NCBI RefSeq assembly: GCF_009664975.1
Contig: NZ_WJXB01000015.1
Location: 1-64,000 of the forward strand
Source: Paenibacillus monticola
Lineage (GTDB): Bacteria; Bacillota; Bacilli; Paenibacillales; Paenibacillaceae
Direction: 5' to 3'
Length of the DNA stretch: 64,000 nt
Part shown: in pieces, positions 40,861 to 51,428 of the stretch
Numbering within the stretch: the first letter of the stretch is position 1
Layout of the letters: every line of letters begins with the position of its first letter
Translations under genes and position numbers: made by a program
Notes under the pieces: model-generated
Databases searched by the model: none
Told to the model about the DNA's origin: nothing
Seen by the model: only the letters and a program-made list of their open reading frames with translations

Positions 40861-42189
40861 TTATTCCCGGGCACCCTGAAACCACAGATTCAACTGCCCA
40901 GTCTCCTCCGTCAGGATATCCAGATAGATGGACGTGCGGTAGGCGGTATCCTTCAGGCTTTTGCCTGTAATCTCGGCAATCCGGTTTAGTCTGTACATCA
41001 GCGTGTTGGTGTGAATATGCAGAAAAGCTGCAGATTCCTTCAGATTGCTATTCAGTGATAAATAGACGGCAACCGTCTGGACAAAATCACTTTTATGTTC
41101 GCGGTCATGCTCCTTTAGCGGATAGAGCAACGGACTTTTACGGGTCCGGCTGCGCTTCTGCTCTATAATCAGTGGAAGGTACGCCCAAAAACCGATATCC
41201 TCGTACAGCAGCAAATCACGGGCATGATAAGGTAGCAGCTTCTTAAGCTCCAGAATAGAAACAGCTTCCCGGTAGGCAATGGCTGCTGAGGTATATCCCT
41301 CATAATGAAGGCTGCAGCCAGCAACCAGCAACCAGCCCTCGCTTGCATGCATATCCTTCATCAGCTTATGCATAAACGAGGACAGGACATCCGTTCCCTG
41401 GGCAGGAAAGATTGAAGAGAACAAAATAATTAGCCGATTATGCTCTGCCGTCTGAAACAGTAGCCGCAGCCCGGTCTGCGCCGCCATCGCTTGCTGAAAT
41501 CTCAGTACAAAATGCTCATCGATCACCTTGTCACTCTCAAAGACACTGATATAATAGCTATCCGGCAAAAGAATCGACCAAGCTTCTGCATCCTGTTTGA
41601 TGTTCAGCTCCGTGTCATAATGCGAAGTAAGCAGCTTCCAGAAAAAATCTTCCTGCGTTTTCTCCTGCTTCATTCTCCAGCCTCGTTGCTTCAGTAAGTA
41701 ACGGCTGGCAATACCGGCGGCTTTCTCCACGATACTCTCCGCATGTCCCTCAGCGAGATTGCCAGTATCAACTACCCATATATAGCCAAGTATCTCCTTC
41801 TGATGCTTTATGCAGATCGCCAACCGGGGTCCGAGCCCTACCTCCAGCACGGCCGGAATCCGAATCGGATGCACGGAATTCTCCAGATCATGCATAACGC
41901 CTTTTTTACGCAAACCAATAATAACGGCATTCGGAACTTTTTTACCGATAATGGTTGAGATTCTTGCCGGATCACTCTCAAACTGATGAGAGCTGTATCC
42001 GATGACGTGGTGGTTGCTGTCCTCAATCGTTACCTGAGACTGAAGAGATTCACTTATGGTATCCGCCAAGGACTCCATGCTGTCAAAAAAACGATCAAAG
42101 GATGAATCTGTTCCTGTCAATGTCCCCACCCCAACCTGAGAAAATAGCCGAATCTTGTATTCATAAAGTGATTTCATTATATTACGCAT
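40861..42189 (-). CDS. PucR/CdaR-family transcriptional regulator
   Basis: The 442-residue protein has an N-terminal sensor region (about 15-165, VTIEDSNHHVIGYSSHQFE), a central region, and the PucR-type C-terminal HTH with SNLKESAAFLHIHTNTLMYRLNRIAEITGKSLKD (about 390-425). Members control purine catabolism, sugar diacid or amino-acid use. It begins 48 bp after the YesN gene in the same direction, so it could be the last gene of the oligosaccharide operon or have its own promoter. Start has no strong ribosome binding site. Confidence 0.85.
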   Translation of the reverse strand: MRNIMKSLYEYKIRLFSQVGVGTLTGTDSSFDRFFDSMESLADTISESLQSQVTIEDSNHHVIGYSSHQFESDPARISTIIGKKVPNAVIIGLRKKGVMHDLENSVHPIRIPAVLEVGLGPRLAICIKHQKEILGYIWVVDTGNLAEGHAESIVEKAAGIASRYLLKQRGWRMKQEKTQEDFFWKLLTSHYDTELNIKQDAEAWSILLPDSYYISVFESDKVIDEHFVLRFQQAMAAQTGLRLLFQTAEHNRLIILFSSIFPAQGTDVLSSFMHKLMKDMHASEGWLLVAGCSLHYEGYTSAAIAYREAVSILELKKLLPYHARDLLLYEDIGFWAYLPLIIEQKRSRTRKSPLLYPLKEHDREHKSDFVQTVAVYLSLNSNLKESAAFLHIHTNTLMYRLNRIAEITGKSLKDTAYRTSIYLDILTEETGQLNLWFQGARE

Positions 42190-42237
42190 CGCTAGGGCTG
42201 ACTATAGGCCTTATTTTTTGAATTTGCTAGATAGGCT

Positions 42238-42987
42238 TCACCCTTTCCGATCTCTGAATTGACCCGGAGTCTGATCCGTATATTTACGAAACACTTTATA
42301 AAAGGTCCGCTGGTTCTCATACCCTACCGTTCTGGCAATAGTATCCAGCGACAAATTCTTCATGCAGGCCATCAGCGCCTTGGCTTTCTCTATCCGCACC
42401 TGATTGATATATTGCACGAAGGTATCTCCAGTCTCACGCTTAAACATCTGACCCAGGTACACCGGGTGCAAGTTCAGATATGCCGCCGCATCTGATAATG
42501 AAATATCTTTCATATAACTTTGCTCAATATAGGCTTTCAGCAGTTTAATATGTTCATTTTGCGAAGCGCCGTCACCTTCTAAAGGGTTGTCCTCCATCGG
42601 CTGCGCTTCTCGTTCTCGGATCAGTTCCAGAGCTGTTCTTCTAAGCACCTTCACCAGCTCGGCCTGGTTGATAGGCTTCAGCAGATACTCCACCACTTGC
42701 AGCTGAATGGCCTTGCGCGCGTAATCGAATACATCATGTCCTGTCAGAATGATGAAGCGCCTTACGTTCATCTGCTGCGCCCTCCGGATCAATTCCAGTC
42801 CGTCCATCTCTGGCATATGGATATCGGTAATTAATAGATCCGGATGGATCAATTCTATTCGTTCCAGCGCTTCAATCCCGTCATGAGCCAGAATGATTTG
42901 TCCAAACGCCGTCTTTTCTTCTTCAATCATGTCCCGCAAACCTTCCAGAATCACTGGTTCATCATCCACAATCATCAGCTTCAGCAT
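42238..42987 (-). CDS. Response regulator, YesN type
   Basis: The 249-residue protein has a receiver domain (about 1-120) with the phospho-accepting Asp in LLITDIHMPEMDG near residue 55 and Lys in LLKPINQ, then an AraC-type HTH (about 150-248). It follows the kinase gene, overlapping its end by 26 bp, with AAGGAGG before the ATG. It should activate the upstream transporter genes in response to extracellular sugar. Confidence 0.93.
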   Translation of the reverse strand: MLKLMIVDDEPVILEGLRDMIEEEKTAFGQIILAHDGIEALERIELIHPDLLITDIHMPEMDGLELIRRAQQMNVRRFIILTGHDVFDYARKAIQLQVVEYLLKPINQAELVKVLRRTALELIREREAQPMEDNPLEGDGASQNEHIKLLKAYIEQSYMKDISLSDAAAYLNLHPVYLGQMFKRETGDTFVQYINQVRIEKAKALMACMKNLSLDTIARTVGYENQRTFYKVFRKYTDQTPGQFRDRKG

Positions 42988-44728
42988 ATGCGTAATCCTC
43001 CTTCAACAGCAGTCTAAGGCAGCAGACGGTTCCTTCTCCGGGGGTACTCGTGATCGTAAGCGATGATTCGTTGCCAAAATAAGCTTTGACCCGTTCGGTT
43101 ACATTACTGAGGCCTATGCCGGTAGTCTCGCGCTGCGGTTCATGATTGGGTTTGCTACCGTCCAGCATCCGTTGTAGAGAAATTACCTGATCCGCAGACA
43201 TCCCCGAGCCGTTATCGGCTATCTCAATCCGTGCATATCCCTGTTCTCTTCCGAACCGGAGCGCAATCCATTTAGCGCCCCTCTTCCCGGAAAGCCCGTG
43301 AATCATACTGTTCTCCACCAGCGGCTGCAGAATAAACCTCGGACAAGGTAGCGCCAGAAACGCCTCATCTAACTGAACCTCCACCTCAAGGTCGCGCATC
43401 CGGATCTGATGTATCGCAATATAGGCGTTCACGTGATCCAATTCATCGCGAAGGGTCGTATGATCCGACTTAGACAGGCTGTAACGAAACAGATTACCTA
43501 AGGAAAAAGCCATTTCCGCCACCTTATAATCTTTGTTGGATCTGGCGAGCATCCGCATCGTTTCCAGTGTGTTGTATAGAAAATGGGGTTGAATCTGCGC
43601 TTGTAGCATTTTGAAGTCGGCTTCGTTTTTGAGCATTTCCACTTTCTGGACATGATTAACCAGTTCATCCATCCGGCTAATCATTTCATTATAGTTCGTA
43701 ATCAGGAAGCCGATCTCATCTTTCCCGGCCTTGCCTTTCAGCGGGTTGTTCAGAAACTCCGGCTCCACTCTGCGCATATGCCGCGAGAGCCGAACAATCC
43801 GCTTGGTGACCGAAGATATGATCCAATAATACAGAATGGACAACAAGCTCAACAGGCCCAGACCCACAGCTACCCATAACTGCTTCACCCGTAGAAACTC
43901 GATGAGCGCCGTGCGTTTGTTCACTTCGATTACAGTTAGCCCGAGCCGGGAGATATGTACAGAATTAATCAACAGCCGGTCATGGTCCGCAAGGAATGTT
44001 CCCTCGGTTTCACTGCCAAGTGTCCGCGTAATAGACCGAATTTGATCCGTCGACAGCTTCGTATTTATGACAGGGTACACCACATCACCTTGACGGTCCA
44101 ACATCATGACTGCGTTATCTGGATGAACCTGAGTCAAAGCCAACACCATATTATCCAGCAGCACCGGCTGAACACTGATCTGGACAATGCCGAGATCAGT
44201 AGTATAAGAATTACTGTACAGCTTATGGTAATAATTCAGCACTGGAGCAGCGGAGTCGAAAGAGTGTTTCCATAACCCCCGGTCCGGACGCAGCTGATTC
44301 ACTTCACCTGGAGTCAGCAATTGTTCAATCTCCCGGTAATCCTGAAATCCGGGTGCTTGCAACATCCGTGTCTGGGTTTTGGGGTAAACGATCAGGTTTT
44401 TGACCAGCGGGTCCGCCAGATAAGCGAAGGAAAAAGCCGGGTTGATTTCTTTGAGATACGAGTAGATCAGATCCCGGTCATCAACAACCTCCCCCTGCAG
44501 AAAATCAATCAGTGCCGCATTATTCTGATATATAGATGTAAGCGATTCCATCTTTACCAAGCTGGAGTCCAGATTGGCTGCGGCCTGCTCAATATTCTGC
44601 TGATTTGCTAACTGATATTGAGTCAGAAGCTTGTCATACAGCTGGAAATAAATGAACAGGGAGAAGAACAAGAACGGAAGCACAATGAGGAGAACATAAC
44701 CCAGGAACATTTTCGTGCTGATACGCAT
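42962..44728 (-). CDS. Sensor histidine kinase, YesM type
   Basis: The 588-residue membrane kinase has helices near 8-32 and 285-305, an extracellular sensor between them (about 35-285), a HAMP-like region, then the His_kinase domain with phospho-His in QPHFLYNTLETMRML near 388 and an HATPase part (GNGSGMS as DNGSGMS, near 515). It senses an external signal, probably the sugar or its loaded binding protein, and passes phosphate to the YesN-type regulator. Confidence 0.92.
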   Translation of the reverse strand: MRISTKMFLGYVLLIVLPFLFFSLFIYFQLYDKLLTQYQLANQQNIEQAAANLDSSLVKMESLTSIYQNNAALIDFLQGEVVDDRDLIYSYLKEINPAFSFAYLADPLVKNLIVYPKTQTRMLQAPGFQDYREIEQLLTPGEVNQLRPDRGLWKHSFDSAAPVLNYYHKLYSNSYTTDLGIVQISVQPVLLDNMVLALTQVHPDNAVMMLDRQGDVVYPVINTKLSTDQIRSITRTLGSETEGTFLADHDRLLINSVHISRLGLTVIEVNKRTALIEFLRVKQLWVAVGLGLLSLLSILYYWIISSVTKRIVRLSRHMRRVEPEFLNNPLKGKAGKDEIGFLITNYNEMISRMDELVNHVQKVEMLKNEADFKMLQAQIQPHFLYNTLETMRMLARSNKDYKVAEMAFSLGNLFRYSLSKSDHTTLRDELDHVNAYIAIHQIRMRDLEVEVQLDEAFLALPCPRFILQPLVENSMIHGLSGKRGAKWIALRFGREQGYARIEIADNGSGMSADQVISLQRMLDGSKPNHEPQRETTGIGLSNVTERVKAYFGNESSLTITSTPGEGTVCCLRLLLKEDYAYAEADDCG

Positions 44729-44842
44729 ATTTGTAGTCTCCCTGCTGTCTGAAATCGATTGAAATTGAACGCAAGGAGCTCATACAGGGTTGGCAAGACC
44801 CCTCAAGGCCTCGCATTTCCTGTATGAGCTGTATGGGAAGTG

Positions 44843-46414
44843 TTACTTCGTCAAATTGTCATACTTTTCCTTGAGCGGGCCGTACTGTTCTGTTGCCCAA
44901 TCTTCAAGCTTGCTCATGCCGATCTTCTCAGCCTTCTTGATCAGCTCGTCATAGGCCGCCTGCGCTTCGGCTTCTGTTTTGGACAGATAGATCCTCGTCA
45001 CCTCCGTCTTCACCATATTATCGATGTTCGTACGGATAATCTGTTCAGGTGAATCCGTATCTGGATTAATCATACCAATCGCCGGGTTAAACGTAGTAAT
45101 CTTGGAGTATTCCTCTCCTTGACGCGTCGTTTCCGAGCCTTCTTTATAGGAGGTCAACGCCATGCCCACACCCGTCTCAGTCGGTACACCCCACCAGTAG
45201 ACACCCATTTTTTTCAATAGTTCAATATCATTAATATCATAGGTGAATTCCGGATACCCGGCTTCGTTCCAGGTCCAATCTTTGCCTTCCACGCCCCATT
45301 CTGCCGTTCTCCAGCCTTCCTCAGAGTACAGATACTTCAGAAATTTCACGGTCGCTTCCACATTCTTATTGCTCTTGGAGACGTACATTCCTAGCCCGCC
45401 GGTTCCCGAGCTCATAATGGAAGCATCCGGCCCAAGCGGCTCAGCTAACTGTACGAAGCTAATACCCTTGTCTTTGTTGTCCGCGTTCAGGCGTTCTGCG
45501 GCGGAATAGGTCCAAGTATATGCGAAGCCCTTCCCGGCGGCCATCATTTGTTCCGTCTCCGTCTCATTTTTATAGGCAAAATTCTCGGACATTACATACC
45601 CTTTGCGATACAGGCTGTTCATATATAGCATCGACTTGCGTACGGCGTCTTGTCTCAGATAGTACACAATCTTGCCGCTCTCGTCCACAAAACCTCCATA
45701 TGCACCGAATTGTGCATCAAAATACGGTCTTTGCCAGTTCGGGTTAAGGATCAGCGGAGCCATCTCCGGATGCTTCTCTTTGACAGCGGCAAACACTTTA
45801 TCGAGATCATCCAGCGACTTAATAGACGGATTACCGATCTCCTCCAGTATATCCTTGCGCATGGCCAGACCCGGCACCATCATATTGGCATATGGATTGG
45901 CCTTCCACTCAGATTCGGACGAGAAGTCATTGCGGATCGCGTAATAATTGCCGTCGCTGACTGTATTCACCAGCTCCTTGACAGAATCGAACTTCACATC
46001 CGGCGCATATTTAGGGAAAATCTCATTATACGGCAGACTCAGATTGGCATCCGACATCAGCTTGAAGTTGAACGAGATGACGATATCCGGCAGGTTCCCG
46101 GAAGCGACCATCAGCGCGAGCTGCTTGTCATCCGTAGCAACTGTGATTTTTGGTTTCACGCCGGTGGCCTTGGTGATCATTTCCGGAATTTCACCGGCCC
46201 AGTCCTGAAAAGGGTACCATGTCGCATCCACGAATACTGTCAACTCCACCGGCTTCTCGTCGGAGCCCGGGGTGTTCTTCCCGCCCGCTTCTCCGTTACC
46301 AGCCGCCGCGTTGCCACCGTTGTCCACACTTTGTCCGCATCCGGAGAGCACTCCTCCCACCAGCAACACCGCCAGGATCAGTATGGAGATCATTCGCAAG
46401 CTTTTACCCATCAT
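44843..46414 (-). CDS. Oligosaccharide-binding lipoprotein (LplA-like)
   Basis: A 523-residue solute-binding lipoprotein: signal peptide with lipobox GVLSGC near residue 26, a Gly/Ala/Asn linker, then a family 1 binding fold opening VELTVFVDATWYPFQDW. It is typical of the large binding proteins of CUT1 importers (LplA/LipO), which handle oligosaccharides from plant cell walls. It follows the permease genes by 38 bp and precedes the YesM gene by 114 bp. Confidence 0.9.
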   Translation of the reverse strand: MMGKSLRMISILILAVLLVGGVLSGCGQSVDNGGNAAAGNGEAGGKNTPGSDEKPVELTVFVDATWYPFQDWAGEIPEMITKATGVKPKITVATDDKQLALMVASGNLPDIVISFNFKLMSDANLSLPYNEIFPKYAPDVKFDSVKELVNTVSDGNYYAIRNDFSSESEWKANPYANMMVPGLAMRKDILEEIGNPSIKSLDDLDKVFAAVKEKHPEMAPLILNPNWQRPYFDAQFGAYGGFVDESGKIVYYLRQDAVRKSMLYMNSLYRKGYVMSENFAYKNETETEQMMAAGKGFAYTWTYSAAERLNADNKDKGISFVQLAEPLGPDASIMSSGTGGLGMYVSKSNKNVEATVKFLKYLYSEEGWRTAEWGVEGKDWTWNEAGYPEFTYDINDIELLKKMGVYWWGVPTETGVGMALTSYKEGSETTRQGEEYSKITTFNPAIGMINPDTDSPEQIIRTNIDNMVKTEVTRIYLSKTEAEAQAAYDELIKKAEKIGMSKLEDWATEQYGPLKEKYDNLTK

Positions 46415-46452
46415 TCATTCCTCCATTAATTTTATTTGAAGACCTTTGCGGA

Positions 46453-47334
46453 CTACCCTTTGACCGAGCCAAGCATCATGCCGGAGACAAAGTATTTTTG
46501 CAAAAATGGATAGACCCCGAGAATTGGTACAATCGACACAACCATCGCCGTCGCCTGAATCGAGAAGGGTGTCACTTGGGACCTGGACATAGATGCCGCT
46601 GCGGCATCCCCCGTTGGTACCATCGATTGGTTGATTACCTGCATCATCCGGTAGGTAAGCGTCCGCAGATTCTCGTTCTGCACGAAATAGGCGGAATCTA
46701 GCCAGGAATTCCATTGCCCGGAACCAATAAACAGGCTCATCGTGGCAATCAGCGGCATGGAGACAGGCAGAACGATTTTGGCAAAAATCCGCAATTCACT
46801 CCCCCCGTCTATCCGCGCCGATTCCCCCAGTTCCTCCGGAATTTCCCGGAAAAAGGAAATCGAAATCAACAGGAAGAACAAATTCAGCATACCGGGGATA
46901 ACATACACCCCGAAGGTATTGATCAGCCCCAGGCTTTTGAGCACGATATAAAAAGAAATCAGCCCGCCGGAGAAGTTCATCGCCACCACCACGATAAAAA
47001 AATACGTCTTGCGGAACATCAAATCACGCTTTGCAAGTCCATAGGCAACCATGCTGGTGAAGAACACCGCTAGCACTGTCCCCACCACCGTCCGTAGGAT
47101 CGTAATCAGAAAGGCATTTACCCATTTCGGATCTTCAATAAAGTAGATATAATTCCCCAGTGTGAACTCCCGCGGCCATAAGTACATCCCGCCCATGGTG
47201 GTGTCAGACCCCGAGTTAAACGTAATCAGAAGAATATAATAGAACGGGTATAACGTGATAAATACAACAATTAACAGAATCATCGTAATCAAGGTGTCTA
47301 GAATCCAGTCCTCCGTCGTTCTTTTTCTGCGCAT
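46453..47334 (-). CDS. ABC permease, LplC type
   Basis: The 293-residue membrane subunit has about six helices and EAA loop ESARIDGGSELRIFAKIVLPVSMP near residue 190. It starts 37 bp after the preceding permease gene and pairs with that permease. An ATPase gene is missing here, so a shared ATPase is needed. Confidence 0.93.
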   Translation of the reverse strand: MRRKRTTEDWILDTLITMILLIVVFITLYPFYYILLITFNSGSDTTMGGMYLWPREFTLGNYIYFIEDPKWVNAFLITILRTVVGTVLAVFFTSMVAYGLAKRDLMFRKTYFFIVVVAMNFSGGLISFYIVLKSLGLINTFGVYVIPGMLNLFFLLISISFFREIPEELGESARIDGGSELRIFAKIVLPVSMPLIATMSLFIGSGQWNSWLDSAYFVQNENLRTLTYRMMQVINQSMVPTGDAAAASMSRSQVTPFSIQATAMVVSIVPILGVYPFLQKYFVSGMMLGSVKG

Positions 47335-47371
47335 GCGTTCACCGCTCTTTCTGTCGGAATAATGACCTAGG

Positions 47372-48322
47372 CTAGAACAATCCGGTTCCCGAGAACCTCT
47401 TGGCGATATAGTTGCTGGTGAAGATCAGGAACACGGAAATGACCGACTGCATCAGATCAATCGCTGTGGCAAAAGAAAAACGCCCTTGCGCCAGGCCAAC
47501 CGAGAAAGCATACGTCTGGATAATCTGCGACTTCTCGTTGTTGAGCGCGTTCCCGAGCAGCATTGATTGTTCGAAGTTCGACCCTACCAGCCCACCGCCC
47601 AGAATGCTGCCGATGGTCAGGATCAACACGACTATGCTTGCGCTTTTCAGCCCTGGCAAGGTAATATACAGAATCCGCTTGATCCGTCCCGCTCCGTCAA
47701 TCTCCGCTGCCTCATACAGCGCCGGATCAATTCCAGCCAAGGCTGCCAGAAAGATTATCGTCCACCAGCCCGCCTCCTTCCAGATCGCCGTCATGACCGC
47801 CAGACCATAGAACGAATCGGGATCAGTCAGGATTTGCACCGGTTCCTTGATAATGTGCAATGACAGCATCAATTCATTGAAGATTCCATACCCAGAGGAA
47901 AAGAAAGCGTATGCAATTCCTGTAACCACAACCCAGGAAATGAAATGCGGCAGGTAGCTGACGGTCTGCACGAATCTTTTGAAGAAGACATGTTTGACCT
48001 CACTGAGCATAATCGCGAACAGAATCGGAATCGGATACGAGAAAATGACTTTCAACACACTAAGAATCAGCGTATTGCGTACCAGACTCGGGAAGTTGTA
48101 ATCGTTAATCAGTTCCCTGAAATGCGTCAGTCCCGCCCAGGAGCTGGTGAAGATGCCTTCAATACCAGTTGAGATTTTGTAATTCTTGAACGCGATAATA
48201 ATGCCGAACATCGGAATGTAACTGAAAATCAGCAGGAACAGAATCCCGAGACCTACGAACACATGAAAGGGAACCTGCTTGTGAAAACGCTTTAGAAAAG
48301 CTTCTTCTTGAATAATGTCCAA
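47372..48322 (-). CDS. ABC permease, LplB type
   Basis: The 316-residue partner permease has the KNYKISTGIEGIFTSSWAGLTHF segment near the N terminus typical of LplB and an EAA loop EAAEIDGAGRIKRILYITLPGLKS near 210. It is the first gene of the operon lplB-lplC-lplA-yesM-yesN. The promoter should lie between 48323 and 48460; no catabolite-response site was evident. Confidence 0.93.
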   Translation of the reverse strand: MDIIQEEAFLKRFHKQVPFHVFVGLGILFLLIFSYIPMFGIIIAFKNYKISTGIEGIFTSSWAGLTHFRELINDYNFPSLVRNTLILSVLKVIFSYPIPILFAIMLSEVKHVFFKRFVQTVSYLPHFISWVVVTGIAYAFFSSGYGIFNELMLSLHIIKEPVQILTDPDSFYGLAVMTAIWKEAGWWTIIFLAALAGIDPALYEAAEIDGAGRIKRILYITLPGLKSASIVVLILTIGSILGGGLVGSNFEQSMLLGNALNNEKSQIIQTYAFSVGLAQGRFSFATAIDLMQSVISVFLIFTSNYIAKRFSGTGLF

Positions 48323-48464
48323 CCCCTTAGCGGCTGAGGATGATAGATCGCCCTCGCTCTATAGCTCAATTATAGATTTGCCAAACCGCGAAGAAAACGG
48401 TCCATTTCCAATAAAGAGATGTCCGTTTTCAAGGTAGATATAGCTTAAGGTTCCTCTAACCAAA

Positions 48465-48513
48465 ATAAAAACAAACCGAAGCGCAGGATTCATTACGCTC
48501 TGGTTTGTTTTAT
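48465..48513 (-). terminator. Terminator after the GH95-like gene
   Basis: ATAAAAACAAACC (48465-48477) pairs with GGTTTGTTTTAT (48502-48513), with an AGCG/CGCT inner stem. It ends the glycosidase transcript before the lplB promoter. Confidence 0.8.
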
Positions 48514-48546
48514 TTCCGCTTACTTTGAATGAATTCCCATTCCACT

Positions 48547-51258
48547 TTATAATGTGAACACCACTGAAACATCCGTTTCCGAACTAAGGGTTAATTGAAT
48601 ATATTTTCCGAATTCATCATATTGTACTTCCACTTCACTACCGTTAACCCGGACTTGAGTCCAAGGAATGCCCGCCCTGAATTGGATTGTATTCTCATTC
48701 ACACTGGAGGTCAGTGTCACGTGTACCGTTTTGGCCGATAAATCCCAGGATAATACCTTCACCTCTATCCAGGTTCTTGCCATGAGTCCTTGCACAAACC
48801 CCGTTTTCCAATCGCAGGGTAGAGCCGGAAGAACCTCTATTTCGCCGGTATTCGAGAATAATAACGCTTCATTTATGGCTCCCACAGCGCCGAAAGAAGT
48901 ATCAGTGCAGTAGGTGTTGCATCGTCTATTTGAATCATGATCTGTCATTAAAGAGTTATAATAACCGGTCTCCCTCATCATCGGGAGCAGTGAAGAGAGT
49001 ACCCCGTCACCATTCTTCAGCCTAGCTTGAACCAGCGCCTTGTGCATCCAGCCGTGCCCTGCTGTATCATCCCCGATATTATATTGATCTCTGTTGGCAA
49101 TCGCGGTCTTGGCAGCTCCCGCCAACCCCGGATTTTTTTGAGTTTCATATGCAGGCCATGCTGCATAGAGATGGCTCAAATGCCGATGGTTGTTATTCTC
49201 TGTATATTCATTCATGGCCCATTCACGTAATGCACCGTCTGAATCGTATTTATAATCCGGTAACAATTCAAGCAAAGCTTCCCATTGGGCAGTTGCAGTT
49301 TCATACCCTTTGCGTTTGACTGCCTTTTCCATGGCGATGACCATAAACAGACCATCCCGAGCGGCTGAAATATCCATGGTGGCATTAGCTGTGATCGTAC
49401 TGTTATAACCTATGGGATGGTTCTCTGGCGAATACGTTGGGATAATCATATATTTTTCGCCTGGATTTAACGCTGTTTTGCCGCTCTGATGGCATGCATT
49501 GCCGTTGAGATCAGTGAAGTATTCCGGCGTGCAGATCTGTTTCCAGAAGTTAGCCTGCTTGGTAAGAAGGGGCAGCAGGATGTCCTTGGCTAGATCCAGA
49601 TAATCCTTATCTATGAGTTGTGCAAATTCCTCATCGGTCAGGCCCCCATCTCTAACACTGAGAATCAGTTTCAGATCATGGATTCGCATGTTGTCATGAA
49701 TGGGAATCCGTTGATTTCCATAACACTGCCAGTATTCATAGATGGGCAAGAGACACCAGCTTGCACCAGCGTTCCAGTATTCAAAAGGATAATCATTGTC
49801 ATATTCCACATGCATCCCACGGTCGCCGTCAGAGTTTACGGAAACCTGCAGCGCATCATGCATCCCGTAAGCCATCCGCGCATTGTATTCAAAGTCGGGA
49901 GTATTCCTCAAGAAGAAAGTGATATACCCGAGCTGTGCTTGTGTTAAATGGCCTGTATTCATGGAGGCTACCTGCAAATTCACATTGGCATCAAGGGTAT
50001 AGATGCCGCGCCAGCCAGGATTCCATTCCCCGGTCCACATTCCATACAAGCGAGGTGCGCTTGAACCGCTGCAGCAGATCATGGCATACCGCCCCTGGTT
50101 ATACACCTGCTCCACAAAAGCATGATTGACTCTTGCCGGAGTTGCTCTTTGCGCATGGATCAGGGTTAGGTTGTCCGCATTCTTATATTGCTCATCACCC
50201 TTAATGCTGAAGCTCACTGCATTAAATTCTGCCGACTGTTTCTCAGCATGGGGTGCGCGGGCAGCGTCATAATCGAATTGACCGTCTGCATCTATATATT
50301 TTTGCGCAACTACATTTGTGCTTTGTAAGAGTTCGTCTACGATAGCGTATTGCGTCGTTGCTGCAAAATCTTCGATTCTACCCATATCATAAGTTCTGCT
50401 GGAGCGCGTGATTAAATATACAGCTTCGGCATCCTTAACCAGAACCGCAGGATTCTGTTCCTTGCCCACGTTCATTGATTCATGCATGTCAGCCATTAGC
50501 ACTCTTTCCTTCGTGCCATTTACGACAAGAACCCGTGTTAGGCCTGCGTATCCTCCGTGGAACAGCTCGCTCCCTGGGCAGGACGGGTAATGAGCAACTT
50601 GCGCAAGATAATCTGCATTTGGGTCCACCAGCTTTTTATATTGGAGTGCCTCCACCTCGTTGTGACCAAGGAGTGCTCCGCTCATAGCAGAGATGTCATC
50701 GATGGAGATGATCATGTTAATCTTTACGCCCGTTGAAGATGAGGTGATCTTCGTAATCGAGACATTATCCTCTCGGGAAGTAAAGGATGTGCGTACCCAC
50801 TCACCATACTCATCGGTGTAGCGCACACCCGTCTCCGCCGTTTCATAATTCGTCCATCTTTCATAACCGGATATGCTTCCTTTTTTTGTTATGTTATATC
50901 TGAGTTGATGTCCCGGATGATAACTGTAGTAAAAGGTTCTAACCCTTGTTGCTCCGTTAGCATCCGGGATCTTCCATTCATCATTTTGGTTGAAGACGTT
51001 CCATCTGGCATCAGAGAGCTGCTCGGTTAATTCTCCCGGAATCACTCTTGGATCTTTGGAAGGATAGTTAAACCACATATATTGAAAAATAAAACTGTCA
51101 GTAAACGGTGAGCCCGACGTGATATACCCGTTCTCGCCGTTTCCGCTAACCATACCCTCCCGCCACGCATTTCCGGGATTGGAAGCAGGAATTTCTGTGA
51201 AGCTGTTAGCATGATTTCCTTTCTTATACATACGTTTTGTTCCTGGGACCATAGTCAT
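48547..51258 (-). CDS. GH95-like glycoside hydrolase
   Basis: The 903-residue cytoplasmic protein (no signal peptide) opens with NPGNAWREGMVSGNGENGYITSGSP, the N-terminal pattern of GH95-type enzymes (fucosidase/galactosidase), then a beta-sandwich and an alpha6/alpha6 catalytic region with WTGEWNPGWRGIYTLDANVN, a Glu/Asp/Asn-rich core and NNNHRHLSHLYAAWP near residue 690. The barrel motifs match, but overall divergence from standard GH95 is large, so the sugar specificity is open. AGGAGG precedes the ATG. It likely cleaves what the adjacent importer brings in. Confidence 0.8.
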   Translation of the reverse strand: MTMVPGTKRMYKKGNHANSFTEIPASNPGNAWREGMVSGNGENGYITSGSPFTDSFIFQYMWFNYPSKDPRVIPGELTEQLSDARWNVFNQNDEWKIPDANGATRVRTFYYSYHPGHQLRYNITKKGSISGYERWTNYETAETGVRYTDEYGEWVRTSFTSREDNVSITKITSSSTGVKINMIISIDDISAMSGALLGHNEVEALQYKKLVDPNADYLAQVAHYPSCPGSELFHGGYAGLTRVLVVNGTKERVLMADMHESMNVGKEQNPAVLVKDAEAVYLITRSSRTYDMGRIEDFAATTQYAIVDELLQSTNVVAQKYIDADGQFDYDAARAPHAEKQSAEFNAVSFSIKGDEQYKNADNLTLIHAQRATPARVNHAFVEQVYNQGRYAMICCSGSSAPRLYGMWTGEWNPGWRGIYTLDANVNLQVASMNTGHLTQAQLGYITFFLRNTPDFEYNARMAYGMHDALQVSVNSDGDRGMHVEYDNDYPFEYWNAGASWCLLPIYEYWQCYGNQRIPIHDNMRIHDLKLILSVRDGGLTDEEFAQLIDKDYLDLAKDILLPLLTKQANFWKQICTPEYFTDLNGNACHQSGKTALNPGEKYMIIPTYSPENHPIGYNSTITANATMDISAARDGLFMVIAMEKAVKRKGYETATAQWEALLELLPDYKYDSDGALREWAMNEYTENNNHRHLSHLYAAWPAYETQKNPGLAGAAKTAIANRDQYNIGDDTAGHGWMHKALVQARLKNGDGVLSSLLPMMRETGYYNSLMTDHDSNRRCNTYCTDTSFGAVGAINEALLFSNTGEIEVLPALPCDWKTGFVQGLMARTWIEVKVLSWDLSAKTVHVTLTSSVNENTIQFRAGIPWTQVRVNGSEVEVQYDEFGKYIQLTLSSETDVSVVFTL

Positions 51259-51428
51259 TTGGCATCCTCCTGATCTACTTGGGCTGCAACAATTAACGTT
51301 CCGTTCTACTCCCCATGTAATTGAATTTCAAGTATAATTATATCAATGCGAACTGAGATTCGTTATCCATAGAGATGACAATGATGTTGGTATGATGTCG
51401 CATTTTTACAGGGGGAGATTCCGTTAGT

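Noticed and set aside
40506..40874. Leftward 122-codon frame between the amidase and PucR genes
   Set aside because: It overlaps the PucR terminator and the end of that gene and has no ribosome binding site; composition is AT-rich noise.
45650..46429. Rightward 259-codon frame opposite the LplA-like gene
   Set aside because: Antisense to a lipoprotein gene; no recognisable domain or start signal.
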